NCBI GenBank assembly: GCA_900552845.1
Contig: USBC01000066.1
Span: 1 to 9,175, forward strand
Source of the DNA: an uncultured Oscillospiraceae bacterium
Lineage (GTDB): Bacteria > Bacillota > Clostridia > Oscillospirales > Ruminococcaceae
Direction of reading: 5' to 3'
Length of the DNA stretch: 9,175 bases
The position numbers and the translations under genes are program-made. Under the pieces are notes generated by a model. It was not told where the DNA came from, did not search any database, and was given only the letters and a program-made list of their open reading frames with translations. Shown in pieces: positions 1-7,194 of this stretch. The number at the start of each line of letters is the position of its first letter. Within the stretch, counting starts at the first letter, position 1.

Positions 1-569
1 ATTTTGGCAAGTTCCACCGGGGTCCGGCGTCCCTCTCCGAAAAACTCATTGAGCATCGTGCCAATGAGCACCTCGAAAGCAGCAGATGAACTGAGTCCGC
101 TGCCCTTGGGAACCGAAGACACCATATAAGCGTCCAGTCCGCACCCCTCCAAAGAGCAGCCCATGGCGACTATTCGGTTTGCCACACCGCGCAGAAGTGC
201 AGCAGAGGTATTGACCTCGCCGACTCTTGGATCAAGTTCCCGGACATCAATTTCGATGATGGGATAACCTTGTGATTTAACGCGAATCAGACCACTATGG
301 TTAGGGGCTGCCGCTGCCAGAATATCCAGATTGATAGCAGCCGCCAGTACGCGTCCATGCTGGTGATCGGTATGATTTCCGCCGATTTCGGTGCGCCCCG
401 GTGCGGAAAACAACGCTTCTGCATCGTTTCTAAAGGTCTCTCGAAAACCGTTGATCACCTCTTTGCAGCGGTTTTTGGCTTCTTCGCTCTTTTCTAAACC
501 ATACAGCCGCGCAAGTGCTGCGGTGAACGCCTGGGTTTCTATCTCCGTTTCCAAGTGTGAATATGCCAA
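1..569 (-). CDS. galK: Galactokinase, N-terminal part (runs off the left edge)
   Basis: This gene encodes an ATP-dependent galactokinase (GHMP kinase family) that converts galactose to galactose-1-phosphate in the cytoplasm, the first Leloir step. I translated 189 codons without a stop. Residues 57-72 read PGRTEIGGNHTDHQHG, the sugar-binding signature in its Firmicutes form (E. coli GalK has a GRVNLIGEHTDY-type version). Residues 154-166 read PKGSGLSSSAAFE, the GHMP ATP-binding glycine/serine loop. The start is a TTG at 569-567, chosen because AGGAGG lies 8 bases upstream (583-578) and there is no nearby in-frame ATG before the conserved region. It follows the MglB-like gene by 28 bases, so it probably ends the sensing operon and links uptake to metabolism. 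The C-terminal half, including the third GHMP motif, lies outside the window. Another GHMP sugar kinase is possible but less likely given the signature and the galactose neighbours. Confidence 0.9.
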   Translation of the reverse strand, partial: MAYSHLETEIETQAFTAALARLYGLEKSEEAKNRCKEVINGFRETFRNDAEALFSAPGRTEIGGNHTDHQHGRVLAAAINLDILAAAAPNHSGLIRVKSQGYPIIEIDVRELDPRVGEVNTSAALLRGVANRIVAMGCSLEGCGLDAYMVSSVPKGSGLSSSAAFEVLIGTMLNEFFGEGRRTPVELAK

Positions 570-577
570 GATCTATT

Positions 578-583
578 CCTCCT
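578..583 (-). promoter_or_regulatory. Ribosome binding site deciding the TTG start of galK
   Basis: On the minus strand this reads AGGAGG, followed by 8 bases and then TTG at 569-567. It is the main reason for placing the galK start at a non-ATG codon. Confidence 0.8.
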
Positions 584-597
584 GATGTTTTCCCGTA

Positions 598-1623
598 TTA
601 TTTATTATTCTGTAGTGTTTGCAAGGTAACAGGCTCATATTGCAGCCACAAATAGTGTTCATCGGTGAGATCCACCGTTGATGAGATTTCATGACCGTCC
701 GAAAAAGTCATGATAAGCTGCATAAGCCCCTCTGCCAGACCGACTGCGTCGTTACGGACAGTTCCCTTTAGTGTACCGTCCTGCAATGCTTCCAGTGCGG
801 GCGGTGTCGCATCTACCCCGACAATAAACGGCAGAGACTCAAGACTCAAGCCGGCTTCCAGCCATGCATCGATAGCACCTAAAGCCATGTCATCGTTATT
901 GGCAAAAACGACCTCGATGTATTCCCCTCCTTTTTGGAGCCATTGGCGCATTCGAAGAGCTGCCTGCCCCCGCTGCCAGTTAGCAGTTTCGCTTGCAAGC
1001 CGTTCTACCGGCACACCGGCTTCCGTAAGGACTGCAACACACTGCTCCGTCCGCAGCAGAGCGTCCTGATGTCCAGCTTCCCCCTCCAGCATAACATACT
1101 GAAGAACACCGTCGCCGTTTTTATCAATGGACTTCTGATCGGCACGCCATGCATCTAATACAAGCTGTCCCTGCATCGAGCCGGCGTCTCCCGCCGGCAA
1201 GCCAACATAATATGCATGCTCCCAGCGCCGCAAATCCTCCTCCACCGGCTGGCGGTTGAAAAAGATAACAGGGATATCAGCTGCCTGTGCCTTATCAATA
1301 ATAACCGCAGCAGCAGTTCTATCTACGATATTGATACAGATAACATCATACTCCCGATCTAAAAAGCGGTCAATCTGTTCGTTTTGAACGGTCTGACTAC
1401 CCTTACCGTCAGCAAAATACAGGTTGATCTTCACATCGCCGTCCTGCTCTGCCTCCTGTGCAGCCCGCTGCAATTCCTTGGCAACCGTCGAAATAAATGT
1501 GTCCTCCTGCTGATACAGTGCCACCCCAATACGAATCGTATGTGGAGCAGTCGTTTCTGCACCGCAGGACGAAAGCATAATTAACATAATAACAGCAGCC
1601 AAAAGAGAATATATCCGTCTCAT
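598..1623 (-). CDS. mglB: MglB-like galactose/glucose-binding lipoprotein
   Basis: This is a 341-residue periplasmic-binding-protein-type lipoprotein for galactose/glucose. Residues 1-20 form a lipoprotein signal with lipobox LSSC (Cys20), so it should be anchored outside the membrane. Aligned from memory to E. coli MglB, the sugar ligands are all present: Asp41, Phe43, Asn123, His185, Asp187, Arg191, Trp216, Asn243, Asp271 and Asn291 (E. coli Asp14, Phe16, Asn91, His152, Asp154, Arg158, Trp183, Asn211, Asp236, Asn256). The calcium loop DKNGDGVLQ at 167-175 and Glu237 match the E. coli calcium site. The ATG start at 1623 has a GGGAG 5 bases upstream, and the gene ends in TAA. It lies 20 bases after the anchored binding protein and 28 before galK. 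It may feed the MglA/MglC transporter, present sugar to the histidine kinase, or both; the sequence does not decide. Confidence 0.9.
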   Translation of the reverse strand: MRRIYSLLAAVIMLIMLSSCGAETTAPHTIRIGVALYQQEDTFISTVAKELQRAAQEAEQDGDVKINLYFADGKGSQTVQNEQIDRFLDREYDVICINIVDRTAAAVIIDKAQAADIPVIFFNRQPVEEDLRRWEHAYYVGLPAGDAGSMQGQLVLDAWRADQKSIDKNGDGVLQYVMLEGEAGHQDALLRTEQCVAVLTEAGVPVERLASETANWQRGQAALRMRQWLQKGGEYIEVVFANNDDMALGAIDAWLEAGLSLESLPFIVGVDATPPALEALQDGTLKGTVRNDAVGLAEGLMQLIMTFSDGHEISSTVDLTDEHYLWLQYEPVTLQTLQNNK

Positions 1624-1643
1624 GCATACTCCCTTCTTCCCAA

Positions 1644-2585
1644 TCAGGTCATCGGGAACAACAGCTTTTGATTTTCACTTTGATACATAGTTTCTTTACG
1701 GACCACTGAAAAGGCAATGACCGGAACCTCCGACTGCGGCTGATGCCGGGCGGCTGCCGCTGCGATCTGCACCGCAAAATAGCCCTCCGAGAACACATTG
1801 ACCGCAGCAATGGCGGTAATGCGTCCCCGTTCCAGCGCATCGGCAATATCCGGTGTAGAGCCGCACCCGTAAAGCAGCGGCATTTCCTTCTCTCCGATTA
1901 GCACCGCCGCCTTAGAAAGTGCAGATGCCTCAAATGCGATCACCGCATCGGGGCGCTCGATTTGCAGAATGTCTGTCAGTGTCTCGTCCCCGGGCTTCCA
2001 TTGGAAAACCCGTACCTGCCGTCCTTCCCTGCGCAGAAGTGTTTTGGCTGCCTCCAACCGTTCCCGAATTCCGTTATCGCCGGGAAGACTGTCCAAAAGC
2101 AGCACCAAACCGCCCTGCGGAACACCACTAAGCGCCGCCACACCAATCGCCTCACCCAGCGCTGTATGATCCATACAAACATCTGCCGACGCTCCCCATG
2201 CGGTCATGCCGGTTTCTACGGCAACAACAGTGGTCTTATCCGCTGCGGAGGAAACCGCATCTCCTATTATTTCACGGTCCACCGGAACAAGCAAAATAGC
2301 AGAAACATTCCCGGTAGCTTCCCGTTCCAGTAGAAGCGCCTGTTCCTCTGCGCTGTTATCAGTGCTAAGCGTCAAAAACCGCAGCTCCACATTAAGGTCG
2401 GCTGCTGCCTGCTCCATACCTTTTCTCATGGTCGATGCTGCGCCGTCCCCTTCCCGCAGAATAACCGACATTTCCAACAGCTCCGGCTGCCCCTTCAAAT
2501 CATTGGGTGCAAACGCCAAAAGGCAAAAAAGAATGCTTAACCCAAGCAGAGGAAGAACCAGCCACAACAGTGTTTTTCGAGTCAC
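1644..2585 (-). CDS. Membrane-anchored periplasmic-binding-like protein of the sensor operon
   Basis: This 313-residue protein has a type I periplasmic-binding (sugar/LacI-like) fold. Residues 7-26 are a hydrophobic signal-anchor; the Cys at 21 does not sit in a proper lipobox, so I expect an uncleaved membrane anchor. From about residue 37 the body alternates strands and helices as in sugar-binding proteins (for example AILLVPVD near 96-103 and LVLLLD near 160-165). I could not match the MglB sugar ligands in it. The start is GTG at 2585-2583, overlapping the kinase TGA as GTGA, with AAGGAGG at 2599-2593, 7 bases upstream; this is typical translational coupling. Its place directly after the kinase resembles XylFII of the XylFII-LytS-YesN xylose sensor, so a ligand-sensing partner of the kinase is the likely role (inference). 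A transport role is less likely. Confidence 0.8.
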   Translation of the reverse strand: MTRKTLLWLVLPLLGLSILFCLLAFAPNDLKGQPELLEMSVILREGDGAASTMRKGMEQAAADLNVELRFLTLSTDNSAEEQALLLEREATGNVSAILLVPVDREIIGDAVSSAADKTTVVAVETGMTAWGASADVCMDHTALGEAIGVAALSGVPQGGLVLLLDSLPGDNGIRERLEAAKTLLRREGRQVRVFQWKPGDETLTDILQIERPDAVIAFEASALSKAAVLIGEKEMPLLYGCGSTPDIADALERGRITAIAAVNVFSEGYFAVQIAAAAARHQPQSEVPVIAFSVVRKETMYQSENQKLLFPMT

Positions 2586-2911
2586 AGGTCTCCCTCCTTC
2601 CGATACTTTTGCGCGGCATCGCTATCCAAAGCGGGGATACAAATGCGCACTACTGTTCCGTTATCCGGTTCACTGCTGATGGTCAAACCATAATCTGAGC
2701 CAAAATAAAGCTGCAGTCTTTGATGCACATTACGGAAACCGATGCCGGATCCCTTAGAGCCGGCCGTTGCTGCGCTCCAGTCGGGCCGAAGCAGCCGCTC
2801 TACCGTTTCTTCGGACATACCGGGACCGTTATCCGAGACCTCAATTATAACATTTCCCTGCGAACGGAACGCATGAACATTGATCTGCCCGTCCCGATCA
2901 GCATTTTCCAT
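2582..2911 (-). CDS. Histidine kinase C-terminal fragment (ATPase remainder)
   Basis: This frame of 109 residues from ATG at 2911 holds the G boxes of the HATPase domain (DNGPGM near 29-34 and SGIGFRNVHQRL further on). It lacks the N-box Asn that ligates magnesium. It has no convincing ribosome binding site: the sequence upstream reads TTTAACACGGC. I see it as the tail of the broken kinase, not a separate gene. Its intact TGA still overlaps the next gene's GTG start. Confidence 0.6.
   Translation of the reverse strand: MENADRDGQINVHAFRSQGNVIIEVSDNGPGMSEETVERLLRPDWSAATAGSKGSGIGFRNVHQRLQLYFGSDYGLTISSEPDNGTVVRICIPALDSDAAQKYRKEGDL
2593..2599 (-). promoter_or_regulatory. Ribosome binding site for the anchored binding protein
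   Basis: The minus strand reads AAGGAGG, 7 bases before the GTG at 2585. It lies inside the last kinase codons and supports a GTG start overlapping the kinase stop. Confidence 0.8.
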
Positions 2912-2917
2912 GCCGTG

Positions 2918-4420
2918 TTAAATGGCATTTTCCAGACTTGGCTGAATGATATGGTTAATGGTATATAGTCCCTCGATCCCCGGTTCCACCATGATATCGG
3001 CAGTAAATTTATTTTTGTAGCGCATCTTTTGGATCGTCAGATAGTGCTTGGCGTGCTCCAGTTCATCTGCAAGCGTAATAATATTGCTCCCCCGGCTGAG
3101 AGAAATGCGGAAAAACCGTGCCAAAGCCGTCAGCATAATGACCGCCTCCTGTGTCCGGCCGTTCTCGGTCATCCATACAACACTATCGAGGGTATTATAG
3201 AGGAAGTGTGGGTTGATTTGAGATTGCAGGACATTCAATTCACTTCGGCGTTTTTCCTCCTCTTGCAGCAGAATATCGTCCATCAAATGCCGCATGGTGG
3301 AAACCATTGACTGAATGGAGCGGCTCAAATGGGCGATCTCATAGGGTCCGTTTACATCGAAATTGACCGTTTCTTTCCCCTTTTCCAGCTCCCTCACCGC
3401 ATGATCCAGTTTTTTCATCGGCGCCGTGATCCACTCCGAAAGGCGCAAATTGACAAAGACCAGCAGGAAGATGGAGAAAAACACCATAAATAACGCGAAC
3501 CACAAAAGCTGGCTGTAATTATCCCGCAGGGTTTCCGCCGGAACTACGCCAACCAGTTTCCAGCCCGTATAACCCACTGTCTTTATGGTGACCTGACGAC
3601 GCTGGGAAAGAAAAGTCTCTGTATGGGTGCCATCGGAATAGTCTGCGGCAACTATATTGTTTTCCTCCTGCAGTCCGGCATAAATAAGCTGCTGACGGGG
3701 GTGGTAGATAATCTCTCCCTCGCTGTCAATAAGATATAGATAGCCTTGCCCGTTTGCAAGAGAAATGTCCTTACAAATCTGCTCAATCCTACTGAAGTTC
3801 ATATCTACCAAAAGCACACCGCTTTGGGTTCTTCCGCCTCTTGTTAATTCAACCTGGCGGCTGAGGGAAACCACCCAATGATAGCGAATATCAGGATCTA
3901 CAAAAAGGTTTTGGACATGCGGAGTGGAAAAATGCATATTCTCAATGCGTTCCATGGCAGTAGTGAACCATTCCTCCCGACTGGGCATAACGCTGTTTTT
4001 GAGATCTGCCAGCGGGGTGGCGGCAATCAGATCACCGTCCCGATCAAAAATCGCCAAAGAAACCAGCACATCGCGATCCTTGGCATACAAAAGCTCCAGT
4101 GCGTTCTGCAGTTCCTCCTTTTTCTCCTGCTGCTCCAAATCGGCATTTTTTACAACACGGTAGTAAACTGTATCCGACACCTGCATCATATTGTGAAGGT
4201 AGCGGTCTAAATTAAAATTAACCTGCGATAAAATTCGCTTGGTATTATCTGCCGCCATCGTATTGGCAGAGGAAGAAAAGCGCAGCAGCAGCGCAATCCC
4301 CAAAAAGAGCATACCAATGACTGCCACTGCCGTAAAAGACAGTGACAGAATCATTTGTATGCTGGAGCGGTGGTATAACCTTTCCCACCGCTGGAGTAAT
4401 CCGGGGCGCTTTGTTTCCAC
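2918..4420 (-). CDS. Histidine kinase N-terminal fragment (sensor, HAMP, phospho-His)
   Basis: This fragment of 500 residues (510 if the TTG at 4450 is used) carries both membrane segments, the extracellular sensor domain, HAMP and the phosphoacceptor His405. It stops right after the N-box residues LENAI and lacks the rest of the ATP-binding domain. It could be made and inserted in the membrane but could not phosphorylate itself. The alternative TTG start would overlap the response-regulator stop as TTGA but has no visible ribosome binding site. Confidence 0.75.
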   Translation of the reverse strand: METKRPGLLQRWERLYHRSSIQMILSLSFTAVAVIGMLFLGIALLLRFSSSANTMAADNTKRILSQVNFNLDRYLHNMMQVSDTVYYRVVKNADLEQQEKKEELQNALELLYAKDRDVLVSLAIFDRDGDLIAATPLADLKNSVMPSREEWFTTAMERIENMHFSTPHVQNLFVDPDIRYHWVVSLSRQVELTRGGRTQSGVLLVDMNFSRIEQICKDISLANGQGYLYLIDSEGEIIYHPRQQLIYAGLQEENNIVAADYSDGTHTETFLSQRRQVTIKTVGYTGWKLVGVVPAETLRDNYSQLLWFALFMVFFSIFLLVFVNLRLSEWITAPMKKLDHAVRELEKGKETVNFDVNGPYEIAHLSRSIQSMVSTMRHLMDDILLQEEEKRRSELNVLQSQINPHFLYNTLDSVVWMTENGRTQEAVIMLTALARFFRISLSRGSNIITLADELEHAKHYLTIQKMRYKNKFTADIMVEPGIEGLYTINHIIQPSLENAI

Positions 4421-4425
4421 TGGAG

Positions 4426-4432
4426 CTCCTTT
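4426..4432 (-). promoter_or_regulatory. Ribosome binding site supporting the GTG start of the kinase
   Basis: The minus strand reads AAAGGAG, then CTCCA, then GTG at 4420-4418. No comparable site precedes the TTG at 4450, so the shorter kinase is favoured. Confidence 0.65.
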
Positions 4433-4446
4433 CTTCCTTGTATCGG

Positions 4447-6039
4447 TCAACTGTGGTTGGCGCGGTATTTGGTGGGTGTTTCTCCATAATAACGCTTAAA
4501 CACATAGCTGAAGTAGTTGGGGTCTTCATATCCGCACTGCAGCGCAATAAGATATGTTTTTTCCTCTGTTGTGCAAAGGGCTTCTGCAGCTGCTTCCATA
4601 CGCACCTTGGTAACATAGGAGGTAAATGGGATGCCGGTTTCCCTCTTGAACAGCGTGGAAAAATAGGTTGAGCTTAAATGGAGATAATCGCAGAGCGTAT
4701 CCACTGAAAGACCGTTATCCTTATAGTGGCTGCTGATGTATTCCTTAGCAAGCTCCACCGTCCGGCTGGCCGTGTCGGTTTGGCGCCTGCGGATAAGGGA
4801 GCGCAAAAGCAGGCAGCGCTCCACGCACCAGTCCTCCAGCGTTCCCCACTCCGGGGTATTGACTGACTGTACAAACGGTGAAAAGCCTGCACCAAAAACC
4901 TCCTCGACCTCCACGCCCGACCGCCGCGTGACCTTCATCAAGTGGGTGAGCAGTTCCAAATAAAACTGGTTATACTGGCTGGCAGATGGATTAAAACGGC
5001 GGAGCTTTTCCATAAGGGCGGCGACCGTTTCCCGCACCTCGGTTTCATTTCCCAACTTGATGGCTGCGGTGATTGCCCGCTCATCGTTTTCATCGAACAG
5101 CAGAACGGCGCCGTGCTGCACTTCCAGGTCCTCGACATAGATGACCTGCCCACGCCCAACCATGGAACGGTATTCCAGCGACTCCCTCGCCTCATAGGCA
5201 GCACCGGAAAGCTGCGACAGGGCAGTGCAGGGCGCCCCCACCCCAATGGTAAGGGTCACGCCGAAATAGACCCCTGCAAGAATGCAGACCCGATCCAGCG
5301 CCCCAATAAAATCGTAAACGGTGAAGTCATCGGTGAGGGCGGCGACGGTAGCGATCCAATCGTGGTAGAGGAAGGAATGGCAGCCCTCTCCGGAGAGGTT
5401 TTCCTCCAGCAGCTTCTGTACCGAAAGGGCGGTCATGGTGTCCCGACTTTTTTCGCCGATATAGGCCAGTGCTGCCGTCCAGCGGCTGCCGCAAAGGTCT
5501 ATCTCCAGCCGCTCGGCCTGCTCCGCCTCGGTGCCGGGGGCAAGACGCCCCTCCAACAGGTTGGTAAAAAACAGTTCCCGCAGAACAGGCAGGTAATCCC
5601 GGTAGCGGCTGCGCAACAGTTCGACATCTTGCCGTTCCGCACGCTCCCGGTCGAGATCAGCCTTGAGCTTTTGCAGAACGCCGGTCAACTCCTCGGCATT
5701 GATGGGCTTGAGGATATACTCAGCCACATTCATTTGCAGCGCCTGCTTAACATAGTCAAAGGTATCGAAACCGGAAAACACCACGAATTTGGAGGCGGGT
5801 AGCCGCTTGGTTAGAATACGGCACAGCTCCAGCCCGTCCATAAAGGGCATTTTGATATCGGTAAGGACCAGATCGGGACGTAGGCTTTCCGCCAGTTCCA
5901 AAGCGTCCTGTCCGTTGGCTGCCTCCCCCACCAGCGAAAAGCCCAGGTCGTTCCATTTCATTTTTTGGCTGATGCCGACCCGGATATCCTCCTCGTCATC
6001 TACCAGCAGCACCCGATACAATTCCATCGGTTCCTTCAC
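4447..6039 (-). CDS. YesN-type response regulator (receiver plus AraC-family DNA-binding domain)
   Basis: This 530-residue response regulator is the partner of the adjacent kinase. The receiver domain spans about 7-125, with acidic pair Asp14/Asp15, phosphoacceptor Asp61 in LTDIKMP, switch Ser89 in VFSGF and Lys111 in ILKP. The middle region, about 150-400, is the poorly conserved linker usual in YesN, with a decayed GGDEF-like stretch around 260-305. The AraC/XylS helix-turn-helix pair covers about 430-528 (LSVDTLCDYLHLSSTYFS and a second helix around GYEDPNYFSYVFKRYYG). The frame opens with GTG at 6039; an ATG four codons later (6027) preceded by AAGGA at a short spacing is an equally plausible start, and neither site is strong. 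Its likely target is the promoter of the mgl operon or its own operon, outside or at the edge of the window. The gene is intact although its kinase is broken. Confidence 0.9.
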   Translation of the reverse strand: MKEPMELYRVLLVDDEEDIRVGISQKMKWNDLGFSLVGEAANGQDALELAESLRPDLVLTDIKMPFMDGLELCRILTKRLPASKFVVFSGFDTFDYVKQALQMNVAEYILKPINAEELTGVLQKLKADLDRERAERQDVELLRSRYRDYLPVLRELFFTNLLEGRLAPGTEAEQAERLEIDLCGSRWTAALAYIGEKSRDTMTALSVQKLLEENLSGEGCHSFLYHDWIATVAALTDDFTVYDFIGALDRVCILAGVYFGVTLTIGVGAPCTALSQLSGAAYEARESLEYRSMVGRGQVIYVEDLEVQHGAVLLFDENDERAITAAIKLGNETEVRETVAALMEKLRRFNPSASQYNQFYLELLTHLMKVTRRSGVEVEEVFGAGFSPFVQSVNTPEWGTLEDWCVERCLLLRSLIRRRQTDTASRTVELAKEYISSHYKDNGLSVDTLCDYLHLSSTYFSTLFKRETGIPFTSYVTKVRMEAAAEALCTTEEKTYLIALQCGYEDPNYFSYVFKRYYGETPTKYRANHS

Positions 6040-6052
6040 CCACTTTTCCCGG

Positions 6053-6076
6053 GGATTTTAACTGATTTTCAGTAAA
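6053..6076 (-). repeat. A/T-rich inverted repeat between terminator and response regulator
   Basis: On the minus strand, TTTTACTGA, a three-base AAA loop and TCAG-T-TAAAA form a 9-bp stem with one bulged T. The core ACTGA/TCAGT is at 6061-6073. It lies immediately after the terminator hairpin and just before the response-regulator start. It might be an operator or just part of the termination region. TAAAAT at 6060-6055 inside it resembles a -10 box, but no good -35 is visible at proper spacing. Confidence 0.4.
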
Positions 6077-6110
6077 ACAAAGACGGCCCGCAGGCGCGCG
6101 CCATCTTTGT
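6073..6110 (-). terminator. Rho-independent terminator after mglC
   Basis: In the minus-strand RNA, ACAAAGAU pairs with GUCUUUGU (one G-U). The stem continues as GGC/GCC, one G-G mismatch, then CGC/GCG closing a GCCU loop, and is followed by UUUUAC. The T-run lies on the left side only, so it works for leftward transcription. It would end or attenuate the transporter transcript before the response-regulator genes, allowing lower expression of the sensing module than of the transporter. Confidence 0.75.
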
Positions 6111-6120
6111 GTGATATCAC
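6111..6120. repeat. Perfect 10-bp palindrome at the mglC stop
   Basis: GTGATATCAC is identical on both strands and includes the mglC TGA (6119-6117). It abuts the terminator hairpin directly. A palindrome of this size can occur by chance; no function is claimed. Confidence 0.4.
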
Positions 6121-7178
6121 TTCTTTACAAGATAATTTCTCATATCCAGTGCGCAGGCGAACAGAATGATGCCGCCCTTGATGAGGTACTGCAGGTCCTG
6201 CGGTACGCCGATCATCAGCAGTCCGACGAAGATGAGACGCAGCATCAATACACCGATGACGATTCCACGGATCTTACCGATACCGCCTACAAACGATACA
6301 CCGCCGATGACGCACGCCGCGATGGCATCCAATTCGTAGTTCAGTCCGGTATTGGCGGTATTGGAGGCGACACGGGCGCCCTCGATGAAGCCGGTGAAGC
6401 CGTACATGGCGCCTGCCAGTGCGAATACGCCGATGGTGACGGCGAATACATTGACGCCGGAAACACGGGCGGCTTCCTCATTGGAGCCGAGCGCGAACAT
6501 ATTCTTGCCGAAGGTGGTTTTATTCCAGATAAACCACATAATAGCGGTAAGGATAACGGCGAACAGAACATACCGGGGGACGGGCACTCCCTTGATCTTG
6601 AACAGGGCTCCCTTTACGAAGTTGGTATAGGAGGGGTCCAGATTGGAGATGGCCGCGCCCTTATTGTTGCCCTGCTGAACATACAGCAGCAGACAGGTAA
6701 ACAGGATGAGCTGCGTGCCCAGCGTAACGATGAAGGGGTGCAGCTTGAACTTTGCCACGAAGAAGCCGTTGAAGCAGCCGACCAGCGCACCGATCATCAT
6801 GGCCAGAAGAATGACCACCGGAATGGGCAGCGTGCCGATCTGCGGCCACATCTTATTGGCGACGTTGGCGGCATTTTGCAGCAGCGAGGCCGAAATACAC
6901 GCCGTAAGACCTACCACACGTCCGGCGGAAAGGTCGGTGCCGGTAAGCACGATGCAGCCGCCGATGCCCAAGGCAGCAGGCAGATAGGCTGCCGTCTGGG
7001 AGAGAATATTGATCACGGAGGCAGTCCGGATGAAGTTGGGGTTCTTGATTGCGATATAGATAACCGCAACGGCCATAGTGATGATGAGTGCGTTATTCAG
7101 CAAAAACTCTTTGATGCGCTTGCCGATGCGCTTGCCGATGTGCTCATCCTTTCCCAACACTTTTGTTCCATTACTCAT
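6117..7178 (-). CDS. mglC: Galactose/methyl-galactoside ABC transporter permease
   Basis: This 353-residue membrane permease forms the channel of the Mgl sugar importer with MglA. It is slightly longer than E. coli MglC (about 336) because of a basic N-terminal extension. I see about eight to ten hydrophobic segments, for example near 29-45, 60-80, 86-104, 120-142, 147-168, 202-218, 245-265, 285-300, 305-325 and 331-346. The cytoplasmic GSNEEAARVSGVNV at 231-244 is the usual ATPase-contact region, and TGLNYELDAIAACVIGGVSF at 277-296 is typical of MglC. The ATG start at 7178 has AAGGAG 9 bases upstream, placed directly after the mglA TAA, so translation is coupled in the operon. The gene is intact, ends with TGA and is followed by the terminator. 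The N-terminal extension contains a duplicated GKRI. Confidence 0.92.
   Translation of the reverse strand: MSNGTKVLGKDEHIGKRIGKRIKEFLLNNALIITMAVAVIYIAIKNPNFIRTASVINILSQTAAYLPAALGIGGCIVLTGTDLSAGRVVGLTACISASLLQNAANVANKMWPQIGTLPIPVVILLAMMIGALVGCFNGFFVAKFKLHPFIVTLGTQLILFTCLLLYVQQGNNKGAAISNLDPSYTNFVKGALFKIKGVPVPRYVLFAVILTAIMWFIWNKTTFGKNMFALGSNEEAARVSGVNVFAVTIGVFALAGAMYGFTGFIEGARVASNTANTGLNYELDAIAACVIGGVSFVGGIGKIRGIVIGVLMLRLIFVGLLMIGVPQDLQYLIKGGIILFACALDMRNYLVKK
7113..7140 (-). repeat. In-frame 12-bp tandem repeat in mglC
   Basis: The plus strand reads GATGCGCTTGCC twice (7113-7124 and 7125-7136), followed by GATG. It encodes the doubled GKRI motif at residues 15-22 in the N-terminal cytoplasmic extension. 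Because it is in frame, gain or loss of a unit by slippage would keep the gene open. Confidence 0.85.
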
Positions 7179-7194
7179 GGCTTAACTCTCCTTC

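Larger units (their letters stand above)
2582..4420 (-). pseudogene. YesM/LytS-type sensor histidine kinase, interrupted by in-frame TAA
   Basis: One continuous frame of 612 codons encodes a membrane histidine kinase but contains TAA at 2920-2918 (codon 501). Counting from the GTG at 4420: TM1 at about 23-47, an extracellular dCache-like sensor at about 48-304, TM2 at about 305-326, HAMP at about 327-380, and a His_kinase domain with phosphoacceptor His405 in INPHFLYN. The HATPase domain follows, with the N box LENAI-stop-HGMEN, then DNGPGM and GIGFRNVHQRL. The stop falls where family members usually have a Tyr, Lys or Val (ENAIxHG), so a single base change explains it. GTG at 4420 is preferred as the start because AAAGGAG lies 5 bases before it; a TTG at 4450 is the alternative. 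Its partners are the response regulator upstream and the anchored binding protein downstream. As written, no active kinase would be made without readthrough. Confidence 0.85.

Noticed and set aside
4942..5802. Plus-strand open frame of 286 codons opposite the response regulator
   Set aside because: It is a shadow of the regulator's coding strand with no family resemblance.
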